DNA from: JAIQFF01 sp963725615
Lineage (GTDB): Bacteria; Acidobacteriota; Terriglobia; Terriglobales; Acidobacteriaceae
Assembly: GCA_963725615.1 (NCBI GenBank)
Contig: CAVRZO010000007.1
Coordinates: 1-64,000, forward strand
DNA: 64,000 bases
Reading direction: 5' to 3'
The position numbers and the translations under genes are program-made. Positions 37,749 to 47,493 of the stretch are shown here, in pieces. Within the stretch, counting starts at the first letter, position 1. Each line of letters opens with the position of its first letter. The notes below the pieces were generated by a model. That model was not told the origin of the DNA. It did not search any database and saw nothing but the letters and a program-made list of their open reading frames with translations.

Positions 37749-40008
37749 TTACTGCGTGATCAAGTCCTCTTCCCTCAGTAACTGCAGTTCCATCCATCCT
37801 TCCACCGGGAGCGCATCCGTGGGCAGGCCGTTCTGCCACAGGCTGAAGCGCAGCCTTAAGGTGGCAGCCGGAACGGTGGGCGCGCCGCTCATATTCCGAC
37901 TGGCCGAGCCGACAGGCAGGGCATGCAACCAGCTCAAAGGAATTTTGAATTCGAAGTTGCGTAGCAGAGCGACAGCGACCTGATCGTTGGGACGGTCAGA
38001 AGTGGCGAGAGACTGGCCGGCATCCGGAACACTTACCTTCCAACTGCGGATTCCGCCGGCAGCCACGGCTACATCGAGACGCCGGGCGTGTGGTGATGGT
38101 GCGCCTTCCGCGCTCCAAGATTCGAGATTGACCACGATTTCGAAATCCTGGCCTGGAACTCTGTTTTCGACAAAGTCCAGGCGCCCGTAGATGTGGGACT
38201 CGTCAATCCCTGCGTAGACGGCGTCGAGCAGAAACTGTTTGCCGTGCATGGCACCGGCACGCCGGTCGGCGGTATGGACCGCCGCCCCCATCCATTCGAA
38301 GTAACGCACCATGTCGCCCGTAATGCGGGGATGAATATAGGCGGTCTGAGCCAGCACCGCCGGCCGCTCTGCGCCGCCCATGATGGGTTGGGCCAGATAG
38401 TCTGGCGGCCTTCCGCCGAGCAGCTGATAGATATTCGAAAGATGCTTGCGGTAGAGTTCGTCGAATTCGCGATCGTTGGCGGAGTGGTGCTCGGGCCCGT
38501 ACCACCAGTTCCAGTCGCTGCCTTCTGCAATCAGGATTTCCTCGAAGGCCAGTTGCCGCTGCGCCTCGTCGGCCTGCGGGAGCGGCCTGGGCGTAGAAAT
38601 TGCGGGCATGGTAGAGATAGTCCCAGGCCCGATTGTCTTCCGGGGCGCCGATCCATACATTGAAGTTGGCGTGGATCCATGAGCCTGGGACCAACGACTT
38701 GAGCGGAGAAAAATGCTGGTGCCGTTGCATGGCCTCGGACACCGTGGTTGCCTCCACTCCACCCTCGCGCTGCAGCGCATCGTAGAAGCGGCGCAGGAAT
38801 TCACGGCCGGACTGAGGATAGTACTCCCAGGCATTTTCGCCATCCAGGATGATTGGTACTACTGCGTCATGTCCCGCATCGAGAACCGGCTGGGCTGATT
38901 GCTTAATGTTCTGCATGAGGTGGCTGGCCGCGTCCTGCGGGGCCATGCCGGAGTACACAAATCCGATCAAGTCCGAAATGGTGTGATCGCGAAAGATCAG
39001 GTTCATTTCGGCCTGATCGCTCTCGAAGCGGTGAATGGTGTAAAGCTTCTCGGCCAGAGCGCCCGGCAGGTGGCCATGACCGTCGCGTCCGAAGGAAACG
39101 CCCAGGCTGCGGCCTAACACCTCTTCGTCGGTGGCCATCCACTTCACGCCCAGACTCTGAGAAATGCTAATGGCTTCTTCCGACACACTGCCTTCGGACG
39201 GCCATACGCCCTGCGGCCGAATGCCAAAAATTGCCTGATGCAAGTTCAAGCCACGCAGCAATTGCTCCCGCGCGTCCTCGGGATGGCGAAAACGGTTCTG
39301 GGGCAAAGGAAGGCCGGGGCTCGAAACCGCCCCCATGTTGGTATCGCAGACCAGCGGCAGAATCGGATGGTAGAACGCGGAGGTCGAAATTTCAATGTGC
39401 CCCTGCTGCGCCGCCGCGGCGTGGGCAGGCAAAACCTTGGCCAGCAGCTTCCGCTGTCGATCCATCACGAAGCTCTGGTCTTGCAGCGAATAATCACGTC
39501 CTTTTTGAATGAGTCCCTTGATGTCCGGATCATCCAGAAAAAATTCATCGAACCAGGCGATTTGAGAGAGCACCTGCAGGTCGGTAAAGTCCTGGGGCGA
39601 GAAACATTTCTCAGCTCCATCAGGGGTGCCGCCCGCGCCGCGAAACCGGTCCCATAACTCCCGGTACCGGGGATAGCGGCCTATGAGGTTTGGCGGATTG
39701 GCCTGGAACAAATACTGCAACGCAAAGAGACGCTCGTGCGTGGCCAGGTCTTTTGCCGGTTTGGCGGCAACCTCAAGGAATGGGTCGCGAGCCGCGCCAG
39801 TTACGTAGTCCTGTATTTGGGTGATCAGTGACGGAACGAGATTGAAGGTCTGGTGAACGTTGGGAAACTCATCCAGCAGTTTGACCATGCCGTAGTAGTC
39901 CTTCAGGGCATGCAGCCGGACCCAGGGCAACCGGTACTCGCCGGTGACCAGGTCCTTGTAAAACGGCTGATGCTGGTGCCACAGAACTACAACGCGCAGA
40001 ACAGGCAT
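37749..40008 (-). CDS. Glycoside hydrolase family 57 protein, one frameshift
   Basis: The roughly 752-residue cytosolic GH57 enzyme (alpha-amylase, glucanotransferase or branching type) begins VVVLWHQHQPFYKD. It has the family sites HIEISTSAFYHPILPL, GVWPSEGSVSEE with nucleophile Glu272, and IILDGENAWEYY with the acid/base Asp389. The upstream frame loses the family pattern after NFYAQA and ends at 38203. Removing one C near 38590 continues it as LPQADEAQRQLAFEEILIAE, with GSDWNWWYGPEHHSANDREF and the C-terminal domains, to 37749. It is divergent from glgB (315 bases between starts), so a role in glycogen or maltodextrin metabolism is likely. Confidence 0.88.
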
Positions 40009-40323
40009 GAGCGTGAGATTTCCAAATCGAAGCTAGCAGTCTAGCAGGGATTCTGCGGGCCGTGCGACGTTACCAAAGCGAGGTTGTGACTCAATTTCGA
40101 TTTCCCCCATCTCACGATGGGGTCATCCTGAGCTTGCGAAGGATCTAGCGCGCAGCGGATAAGTCCTTCGTTGTGGCAGTGCGCGCAAGATCCTTCAGGA
40201 CTGAAGTCCTTCAGGATCACGCCGCTTTGCGGTAAGGGGCTCTTAACCGCCAAGTACGCTAAGGATCCCGCAAAACTGCACCATAGGCCGAAACTCCGGT
40301 ACACTTGAACCAGCCTTACCTGA
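40009..40323. other. Repeat-rich divergent region between GH57 and glgB
   Basis: This 315-base region carries copies of dispersed phrases (gtcatcctgagc near 40122, gatccttcaggactgaagtc near 40189, ttaaccgccaagtacgctaa near 40243). Promoters for both genes must lie here or within the repeats, but no confident -35/-10 pair is seen. Confidence 0.4.
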
Positions 40324-42264
40324 GTGATGAGCAAAGAAACTATACAGACGTTAGCCCCGCCCCCAAGCAGCGATGTCACCCTGCTGACCGATCAGGATCT
40401 GCATCTTTTCAACGAAGGCACCCACTACCGGATTTACGACAAGCTGGGCGCCCACCTCACCACGGTCGGGGGAAAGCCGGGAACTTACTTTGGGGTCTGG
40501 GCACCGAATGCCGCCCTGGTTTCAGTGGTCGGAGACTTCAACGGTTGGGACACGCAATCGCATCTGCTAAAGGCGCGTGGAAGCTCGGGCATCTGGGAAG
40601 GCTTTATACCGGGCGTCGGCAAGGGCGCGTTGTACAAGTACCACATCGTGTCCCACAATCAGGGATACGTTGGCGAGAAAGCCGATCCGTTTGGCATGCT
40701 TCATGAGAAGCCGCCGCGCACCGCATCCGTCGTCTGGGACCTCGAGTATCAGTGGGCTGATAAGGAGTGGATGGAAACGCGGTCCAAGCGCGATTCGCTG
40801 CAAGCGCCGATTTCCGTCTACGAAGTTCATCTTGGTTCCTGGATGCGAGTGCCCGAAGAAGGCGACCGGCCGCTGACCTACCAGGAAACCGCGCCCCGGC
40901 TCGCGGAGTACGTCAAACGCATGAAGTTCACCCATGTGGAGCTGATGCCCATCATGGAGCATCCGTTTTACGGTTCATGGGGCTATCAGACCACGGGATA
41001 TTTCGCGCCCACCTCGCGCTACGGCACGCCCCAGGATTTCATGTACCTGGTGGATTATCTGCACCAGAATGGCATTGGCATAATTCTGGACTGGGTGCCC
41101 TCGCACTTCCCAACCGACGCGCACGGGCTCGCCTATTTCGACGGCACCCATCTTTTCGAGCACGCCGACGCGCGCAAGGGATTTCATCCCGACTGGAAAA
41201 CTTTCATCTTCAACTATGGCCGCAACGAGGTTCGCAGTTTTCTGATGGCCAGCGGACTGTTCTGGCTGGACAAATATCACATCGACGGCCTGAGAGTGGA
41301 TGCCGTCGCCTCCATGCTCTATCTCGACTATTCGCGCAAGGCCGGCGAATGGATTCCCAACAAGTTTGGCGGACGCGAAAATCTGGAAGCGATCGATTTT
41401 CTGCGGCAATTCAACACCGAGGCCTACAAGGAGTATCCCGGCATTCAGACCATCGCGGAAGAATCGACGGCGTGGCCCATGGTCTCGCGACCAACCTATG
41501 TCGGCGGGCTGGGCTTCGGCATGAAGTGGGACATGGGATGGATGCACGACACGCTCTCCTACTTCTCCCAGGACCCGATTCATCGCCGCTATCATCACAA
41601 TCAGCTCACTTTCCGCATGCTGTACGGCTTCACCGAAAATTTCGTGCTCCCGCTGTCGCATGACGAGGTGGTCCACGGCAAAGGTTCGCTCATCGGCAAG
41701 ATGCCGGGAGACGAGTGGCAGAGGTTTGCCAACCTGCGCCTGCTGTTCGGTTACATGTACGCGCAGCCGGGCAAGAAGATGTTGTTCATGGGTTGCGAAT
41801 TCGGTCAGGTGCGGGAGTGGGCGCATGACACCAGCCTGGAATGGCACGTTCTGCAATATCCAGTCCACCAGGGTGTGCAGAACTGGGTCGCGCAATTGAA
41901 CCAGGTTTATCGCGAGCAGCCCGGGTTGCACCAACTCGATACCGACTCCGCTGGGTTTGAGTGGATTGACTGCAATGACACCGCTGCCAGCGTTATTTCC
42001 CTGTTACGCAAGAGCCGATCGCCGGCCGACGAAATTGTGATCGTGTGCAATTTCACTCCCGTGCCCCGCTACGGATACCGGGTAGGCGTGCCCTCCGGCG
42101 GGTACTGGCGCGAGCTTCTGAACAGTGACGCGCAGGAGTACGGCGGAAGCGGCATGGGAAATCTGGGAGGCGTCCACGCCGATGCTCAACCCACCCACGG
42201 CCGTCCCTTCTCCGTGAGCTTGACCTTGCCCCCGCTCTCGGCGCTTTTCCTGAAAGTCGAATAG
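40324..42264 (+). CDS. glgB: 1,4-alpha-glucan branching enzyme (GH13)
   Basis: The 646-residue enzyme introduces alpha-1,6 branches into glycogen. A CBM48-type N-terminal domain (TYFGVWAPNAALVSVVGDFN) precedes the GH13 barrel. The nucleophile is Asp326 in GLRVDAVASMLY, the acid/base is Glu379 or Glu380 in IAEESTAWP, and the third carboxylate lies in LSHDEVVHGKGS. The C-terminal beta domain ends PPLSALFLKVE. Length is slightly short of the E. coli enzyme, which has an extra N-terminal domain. ATG at 40324 or the adjacent ATG at 40327 may be used. It is divergent from the GH57 gene. Confidence 0.96.
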   Translation: MMSKETIQTLAPPPSSDVTLLTDQDLHLFNEGTHYRIYDKLGAHLTTVGGKPGTYFGVWAPNAALVSVVGDFNGWDTQSHLLKARGSSGIWEGFIPGVGKGALYKYHIVSHNQGYVGEKADPFGMLHEKPPRTASVVWDLEYQWADKEWMETRSKRDSLQAPISVYEVHLGSWMRVPEEGDRPLTYQETAPRLAEYVKRMKFTHVELMPIMEHPFYGSWGYQTTGYFAPTSRYGTPQDFMYLVDYLHQNGIGIILDWVPSHFPTDAHGLAYFDGTHLFEHADARKGFHPDWKTFIFNYGRNEVRSFLMASGLFWLDKYHIDGLRVDAVASMLYLDYSRKAGEWIPNKFGGRENLEAIDFLRQFNTEAYKEYPGIQTIAEESTAWPMVSRPTYVGGLGFGMKWDMGWMHDTLSYFSQDPIHRRYHHNQLTFRMLYGFTENFVLPLSHDEVVHGKGSLIGKMPGDEWQRFANLRLLFGYMYAQPGKKMLFMGCEFGQVREWAHDTSLEWHVLQYPVHQGVQNWVAQLNQVYREQPGLHQLDTDSAGFEWIDCNDTAASVISLLRKSRSPADEIVIVCNFTPVPRYGYRVGVPSGGYWRELLNSDAQEYGGSGMGNLGGVHADAQPTHGRPFSVSLTLPPLSALFLKVE

Positions 42265-42397
42265 AAACAGTCGTCGGTCGTCAGTCATCGGTCGTCAGCA
42301 GTCTTTAGGCCCCGGGTGCCTTGCGAGGAAATGGCAGACACCTCGGCGGGGCGGTCCGGCAATTCCCCGTGCTATGCTCCCCTCTAAGGCTTGGCCG

Positions 42398-44728
42398 ATG
42401 CGCATTCTGACCCGTTACATCCTGAGTGAAGTGATCTCGCATGCCGCCATCGGCATTGCGGTGTTCACTTTCGTCCTCTTCACTCGGGACTTGGGTCACA
42501 TTCTCGACCTCGTCGTGCGCAACAGCGCGCCTCTGCCCAGCGTCATCGAAATCTTCATTTTCACCCTGCCGGTTGCTTTCACTTACACCATCCCCATGGG
42601 CGTGCTCGTCGGAATTCTGATCGGACTGAGCCGGCTGGCGGCCGACAGTGAAATCACAGCCATGCGGGCCAGCGGCATCGGCGTCTGGACGTTCTTGCGG
42701 GTCATTTCCATCTTTGCCGTGACCGCCTGGGTGCTGGCGATGTTCAATGCCGTCTACGTCGCGCCGGAATCGCAAGCCGCCCTGGGCCGGCTCGAGGACC
42801 GGCTCAAGACTTCGCAGGCATCTTTCGAAGTACAGCCGCGAGTGTTCTACGAGGGCTTTCCCAAGTTCGTGCTTTACGTTCAGGACGTAAAGACCGCGCA
42901 GGGCGCCGCCATCTGGAAGGGCGTATTTATCGCGGACATCAGCAACCCGGCCTCGCCGACCATTACCCTGGCCCGGCAAGGCATCCTGGTCAGTGAGGGC
43001 CCCCAGCTGTTGCACCTTCACCTGACGAACGGATCCACCCACCAGACCGATCCCGAATCAGCCGACCATTACCAGATCTCGACTTTTGACCAGACCGATA
43101 TACCGCTGCCGGTCCCGCAGGCTGACAGTCGCGACCGGGAACCGGTGCCGGCGGCGCAAATGCTCACCTGGGACCTGCCGGGCCAAGCCCGCAAGGTCAA
43201 GAAGTATGTGGCGCCCTGGTACCTGATCGAGTTTCATCGTCGTTTCGCGTTGCCGACTTCGTGCCTGGTGCTGGCGCTGGTGGGAATTCCTTTGGGACTG
43301 TCATCGAAGAAAGGCGGTAAGTCAGCCGGATTCGTCCTCACCATTCTGCTGGTATTTGCTTACTACTCGGTCACTTTGATCGGCGTCTCGCTGGCGCGCC
43401 AGGGAAAAGTGCCGCCTGCATTGGGGGCCTGGCTGGCCAACATTGTTTTCTTCCTGGGCGGGGCGTTTCTGTTGTGGCGAGCCGAACGCCGTCCCTTTGA
43501 AATCGGCTCCCTGCGCGCCAAGTGGAACCCCTTGAAATCCAGGTTGGCGCAAGGCGGAAAAAATCTGTTGCGCTTCAATCGTCCCGAGGACGCCTTTCAA
43601 CGGGCCGTCAACCGCCGCCGCATGTTCAGCGCCAGCTTCCCCATGATCCTGGACGACTACGTTCTGCGGGATTTTCTGATTTACCTGACCATGATCGTGG
43701 CCTCGTTCCTCATGCTGTTGCAGATCTTTACGCTTTTCGAGTTGCTGGGAGACATCCTGCGCAACCGGATTTCGCCCCTGATCGTCGGCGAATACCTGCT
43801 CAATGTCGCGCCGTTTTTTCTCTACAACGTACTGCACCTGAGTATTCTGCTCGCCGTGCTGGTCACGCTGGGCCTGATGCAGCGGTCGAATGAAATTACG
43901 GCGATCAAGGCCACCGGCATCAGTATTTATCGCGTGATCGTTCCCATACTGGTGGTGTCAGGCATGTTGGCTGCTGGCCTTTTCTTTTTTGACCAGTTTT
44001 ATCTTCCCCACGCCAACCGGCGGCAGGATGCGCTGCGCAATCTGATCAAGGGCAAGCCGGCGCAGACCTATCTGAATCCCGATCGCAAGTGGATTTTCGG
44101 ACAGCACTCGACGATTTACTACTACCAACTTTTTGATCCCGACCGTGACCAGTTCGGCAATCTTTCGGTCTTCCAGTTCGACCCGGCAACTTTCCAGTTG
44201 ACCTCCCGGGTTTACGCCGACCAGGCGCACTGGGAAGAACGTCTGCAACGCTGGGTGTGCACCCAGGGGTGGGAGCGTAGCGTGAAAGGTTCGGCCATCA
44301 CGGATTACCGGACCTTTGACGTCGCCACCTTTGCCCCGATCAGTGAGGCTCCGGCGTATTTCAAAAAGGAAGTGCGGCAGTCTTCCGAAATGAACTCGGA
44401 AGACCTGCGCCGCTACATTCGCGATCTGCAACAGAGCGGCTTCGACGTGGTCAGGCTCAAGGTCCAACTGCAAGAGAAATTTGCCTTCCCGCTCAATTCA
44501 CTCATCATGGCAGTGCTGGCCATCCCCTTCGCGCTGGCTGCGGGAAAGAGAGGCGCGATTGCGGGCGTCGCCACGGCCGTGGGAATCGGGTTGCTGTACA
44601 TCATGGTGGGACGGTTGTCCGAGTCAATGGGAAATGTCAGCCAGTTGCCGCCGTTCCTGGCGGCCTGGGCTCCGGCCTTGCTGTTCGGCCTGGCGGGCGG
44701 ATACTTAATTCTCAAAGTGCCGACGTAA
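42398..44728 (+). CDS. Fused LptF-LptG lipopolysaccharide export permease
   Basis: The 776-residue inner-membrane protein contains two complete YjgP/YjgQ permease units in one chain. The first (about 1-370) starts MRILTRYILSEVISHAAIGI with SEITAMRASGIGVWTFLRVI. The second (about 410-776) starts DDYVLRDFLIYLTMIVASF with NEITAIKATGISIYRVIVPI. Each has about six membrane helices around a periplasmic beta domain. LptF and LptG normally are separate partners of the LptB ATPase that extract lipopolysaccharide from the inner membrane. The start at 42398 follows AAGG at good spacing and begins the first helix; ATG at 42374 is an alternative. LptB is not in the window. Confidence 0.9.
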   Translation: MRILTRYILSEVISHAAIGIAVFTFVLFTRDLGHILDLVVRNSAPLPSVIEIFIFTLPVAFTYTIPMGVLVGILIGLSRLAADSEITAMRASGIGVWTFLRVISIFAVTAWVLAMFNAVYVAPESQAALGRLEDRLKTSQASFEVQPRVFYEGFPKFVLYVQDVKTAQGAAIWKGVFIADISNPASPTITLARQGILVSEGPQLLHLHLTNGSTHQTDPESADHYQISTFDQTDIPLPVPQADSRDREPVPAAQMLTWDLPGQARKVKKYVAPWYLIEFHRRFALPTSCLVLALVGIPLGLSSKKGGKSAGFVLTILLVFAYYSVTLIGVSLARQGKVPPALGAWLANIVFFLGGAFLLWRAERRPFEIGSLRAKWNPLKSRLAQGGKNLLRFNRPEDAFQRAVNRRRMFSASFPMILDDYVLRDFLIYLTMIVASFLMLLQIFTLFELLGDILRNRISPLIVGEYLLNVAPFFLYNVLHLSILLAVLVTLGLMQRSNEITAIKATGISIYRVIVPILVVSGMLAAGLFFFDQFYLPHANRRQDALRNLIKGKPAQTYLNPDRKWIFGQHSTIYYYQLFDPDRDQFGNLSVFQFDPATFQLTSRVYADQAHWEERLQRWVCTQGWERSVKGSAITDYRTFDVATFAPISEAPAYFKKEVRQSSEMNSEDLRRYIRDLQQSGFDVVRLKVQLQEKFAFPLNSLIMAVLAIPFALAAGKRGAIAGVATAVGIGLLYIMVGRLSESMGNVSQLPPFLAAWAPALLFGLAGGYLILKVPT

Positions 44729-44871
44729 GAAACTCGAGAGGGTGCCCGTCCAAGCTAGGCTTGCGCGGGGGTTTTAATTTGAGTTCACTGCGGGACCCTG
44801 CCTGTTCGCCAACCCAAACTTCCCTGTAGACTGTGGAGCGCAATCACTGCATCCACCAGGGGGAATGCTCG

Positions 44872-46101
44872 ATGTCACAGCCCTTAAGCCCGGACCCGCT
44901 GTCCGCCTTCTCACGCTTTGTTTTAGCGACACTAATCTGCTGTTCCATATGGGCTTGCCCGGCCCGCGCACAGGCGGGAGCCAAGCCGGCTGAGTCCGCC
45001 GCTCCCGTCCCGCTTGCGCCCGCGCCTCCGGTCAGCCCGCAACTGCAGCCGGACGGAAGCGTCCGTTTCCAGCTGGCCATGCCGAACGCCGCGAAAGTGG
45101 AACTTCATCTCGAAGGCGCCAAGGACCCGTTGCCCATGACGAAGTCGGCGGATGGCACGTGGAGCGTCGCCGTGCCGGGGCTGGCTCCGCAGTACTACAG
45201 TTACACCTTCAAAGTGGATGGCACCGATGTTCTCGACCCGCACAACGTGACGCTCAAGCCCAGTTTCTTCAGCGTGCAGAATGTTTTTCTTGTGCCGGGT
45301 CATCCGCCCATGCCGTGGGAGCCGGCAGACGTTCCGCATGGGGTGGTGCATCATCACTACTACCGCTCGAATATTGTGGGGATCAACAGCGAATACTACG
45401 TCTACACTCCGCCCAACTTTGATTCGGGCAGCAAGCAGAAATATCCGGTGCTGTACCTGCTTCACGGGTACAGCGACGATCCCAGCGCCTGGACGCAAAT
45501 GGGGAAGGCCAATGTGATCCTCGATAACCTGATCGCGCAGGGCAAGGTCAAGCCGATGATCGTCGTGATGCCGCTCGGCTACGGAACCATGGAAGTGATC
45601 ACCCGCGGATGGCACACCTGGAACGATCCCAAACTGGTTCAGCGCAACTATTCCGGGTTCTCAGACGCCCTGTTCCAGGAAGTGATGCCGCTGGTGAAGA
45701 AACAATATCCGCTCTCGGAGAAACGCGAGGATCATGCAATAGCCGGGCTTTCCATGGGCGGCGCGGAAAGCCTGATTGTGGGCCTCAATCATCTCGACGA
45801 CTTCGCTTATGTCGGGGGCTTCAGCTCTGCTCCGCTGGGAGTGGGCGAGAACGGCGACTTCACGGTACGCTTCCCGGGAATTACCCCCCAGTCGGCGCAG
45901 ACGATCAATGCTCGGTTAAGAGTGCTCTGGATTGCCTGCGGAACGGAAGACGGCCTGTTCGATGCCAACCAGAAATTCATCGCCTGGCTGAAGCAGCAGG
46001 GCCTGCAACCTACGGCCATCCAAACCCCAGGCAGGCATGTGTGGATGCTGTGGCGCGAGAATCTCTCCCAATTCGCGCCACTGCTCTTTCAGTCAAAGTA
46101 G
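44872..46101 (+). CDS. Exported esterase with N-terminal E-set domain (esterase D/feruloyl esterase-like)
   Basis: The 409-residue protein has a signal peptide (LATLICCSIWACPARAQA), a Pro-rich linker and a CBM48-like/E-set beta-sandwich (about 55-145: GSVRFQLAMPNAAKVELHLE). An alpha/beta-hydrolase domain follows (YPVLYLLHGYSDDPSAWTQM). Catalytic Ser294 sits in AGLSMGGAES; the acid is probably in CGTEDGLFDAN and the His in PGRHVWMLW. Enzymes of this arrangement de-esterify plant polysaccharides (carbohydrate esterase family 1), fitting the glycosidases in the window. AGGGGGA precedes the ATG at 44872 by 7 bases. Substrate is inferred only. Confidence 0.85.
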   Translation: MSQPLSPDPLSAFSRFVLATLICCSIWACPARAQAGAKPAESAAPVPLAPAPPVSPQLQPDGSVRFQLAMPNAAKVELHLEGAKDPLPMTKSADGTWSVAVPGLAPQYYSYTFKVDGTDVLDPHNVTLKPSFFSVQNVFLVPGHPPMPWEPADVPHGVVHHHYYRSNIVGINSEYYVYTPPNFDSGSKQKYPVLYLLHGYSDDPSAWTQMGKANVILDNLIAQGKVKPMIVVMPLGYGTMEVITRGWHTWNDPKLVQRNYSGFSDALFQEVMPLVKKQYPLSEKREDHAIAGLSMGGAESLIVGLNHLDDFAYVGGFSSAPLGVGENGDFTVRFPGITPQSAQTINARLRVLWIACGTEDGLFDANQKFIAWLKQQGLQPTAIQTPGRHVWMLWRENLSQFAPLLFQSK

Positions 46102-46120
46102 AACTCTGCAAGTGGCTACA

Positions 46121-47296
46121 TTACTCAGCCGCAATCGCCCCGGGTTGTCCTCCGGTGATGCTCACCGGTCCACCCACCAGGCCGAGCGTACCCACGGTCG
46201 TATCGAAACTGTAGACCGAGAGCGAGGATGATCCCAGATTAGGAACATAGAGATAGTCGGTCGTGCCGCCGGTTGTCGTGTTCGTCGTGCTTCCCACGCG
46301 AATCGCTGCCCCCACGGGAGTAGCTCCAGTCGAGATCACCGCTTGCGTGTTCGCTGTGAGGACGCCGCTTCCAGTGGCAACTTTGTATTGGGAAATCTGG
46401 TTGGATTGCCGGTTGATGGCAAAAAGGAATTTCCCCGAGGGTGCGGCGACGATGGCAACCGGGTTGATCCCCGACGGGAAGGGCGAGCCTTCAACCACCG
46501 TCAGGCTGCCGTCGGGGCTGTTCGGATCGCTGCACGAAGTCAGGACCTGACCGCAGATAGCGAAGCCTGAAATGGTGCTGGCGTTGGCCACATAGAGAAA
46601 GCCGCCGTCCGCGGTGATCGCCAGGGTCGCAGGCGTGTTGCCGACAGACACGACCGGGCCTCGCGTCAGTACGCCGGCGGCATCCACCGAGAATTTCGAA
46701 ACCGTGCTGTCGAACTGGTTGGCGACGTACAGGAACTTTCCGTCGGGCGTAACGGCTACGCCCGAAGGGCCGGTCCCGCTCGGAGCGCCAGGCACGGCGA
46801 CGACAAAGGGCGAACCGGGTACTTCGGTCAAACTCGTATTGCTGACCGCGAATACAGAAATTGTGCCGGAATTCGGGTCAATCTGCAGGCCCTGGTTGGC
46901 TACAAAGAGGAACTTGCCGGCCGAGTCCATGGCCATGCTTAATGGGGTCATTCCCGCCGCCTGGGCGCTACCGGCCGCAGTCAGGGTGCCGTCGGTCTTC
47001 ACGGTATAGGCTGAAATGTCGTTCGAGCCGCTGTTGGCGATGAAAAGTGCGGTTCCGGAGGGTGCCAGGATCATAGCGGAAGGCACGCTGCCGGTCGCCA
47101 CCGCGGCGCCGTTGGCAGTCAGCAGGCCGGTGCTCAGATTAATGCTGAAGGAGGTGACCGACGAGTCTCCCTGGCTGGCAACAAAGACGGCGCCGGTCCC
47201 CGCAGAAGATGACGAACTGCTGTTGTTGCAGGCGCTTAAACCGACCAGCAAAACTGGAACTACAATCCCTGCCAGGAACCGGAACCTCGTCCCCAT
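46121..47296 (-). CDS. Lipoprotein with lactonase-like (YVTN-type) beta-propeller
   Basis: The 391-residue protein has a lipoprotein signal peptide (FLAGIVVPVLLVGLSACNN; lipobox LSAC, Cys23) and a Ser-rich spacer. A seven-bladed propeller of the 6-phosphogluconolactonase/YVTN class follows, with repeated units such as GTALFIANSGSNDISAYTV, GKFLYVANQFDSTVSKFSV and GKFLFAINRQSNQISQYKV. Many acidobacterial members are surface-anchored proteins without proven lactonase activity. The start at 47296 begins the signal peptide; the frame extends to 47353 without family sequence. The gene is convergent with the esterase gene, 19 bases apart. Confidence 0.82.
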   Translation of the reverse strand: MGTRFRFLAGIVVPVLLVGLSACNNSSSSSSAGTGAVFVASQGDSSVTSFSINLSTGLLTANGAAVATGSVPSAMILAPSGTALFIANSGSNDISAYTVKTDGTLTAAGSAQAAGMTPLSMAMDSAGKFLFVANQGLQIDPNSGTISVFAVSNTSLTEVPGSPFVVAVPGAPSGTGPSGVAVTPDGKFLYVANQFDSTVSKFSVDAAGVLTRGPVVSVGNTPATLAITADGGFLYVANASTISGFAICGQVLTSCSDPNSPDGSLTVVEGSPFPSGINPVAIVAAPSGKFLFAINRQSNQISQYKVATGSGVLTANTQAVISTGATPVGAAIRVGSTTNTTTGGTTDYLYVPNLGSSSLSVYSFDTTVGTLGLVGGPVSITGGQPGAIAAE

Positions 47297-47493
47297 TCTT
47301 TTCTGTCTCCCCTGTCCTCTCTCAAGCTTTCCGGCGGGCCGGAACCTGCTCACGCCGTTGGATTGAGGCCCAAAAGTACCCTCATTTGTGTATCAGGAAT
47401 ACCCCGGAAGAGCAAACCGCGCTGGCTGGTTGGAACCTCGCTGTTAGAAGAAAGTTGCCCGCCAAATTGCCGTCTTCGTTTCAGAATGGCTTC

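Noticed and set aside
40975..41934. 319-codon open frame on the minus strand
   Set aside because: Antisense of glgB, whose catalytic motifs leave no doubt about the coding strand.
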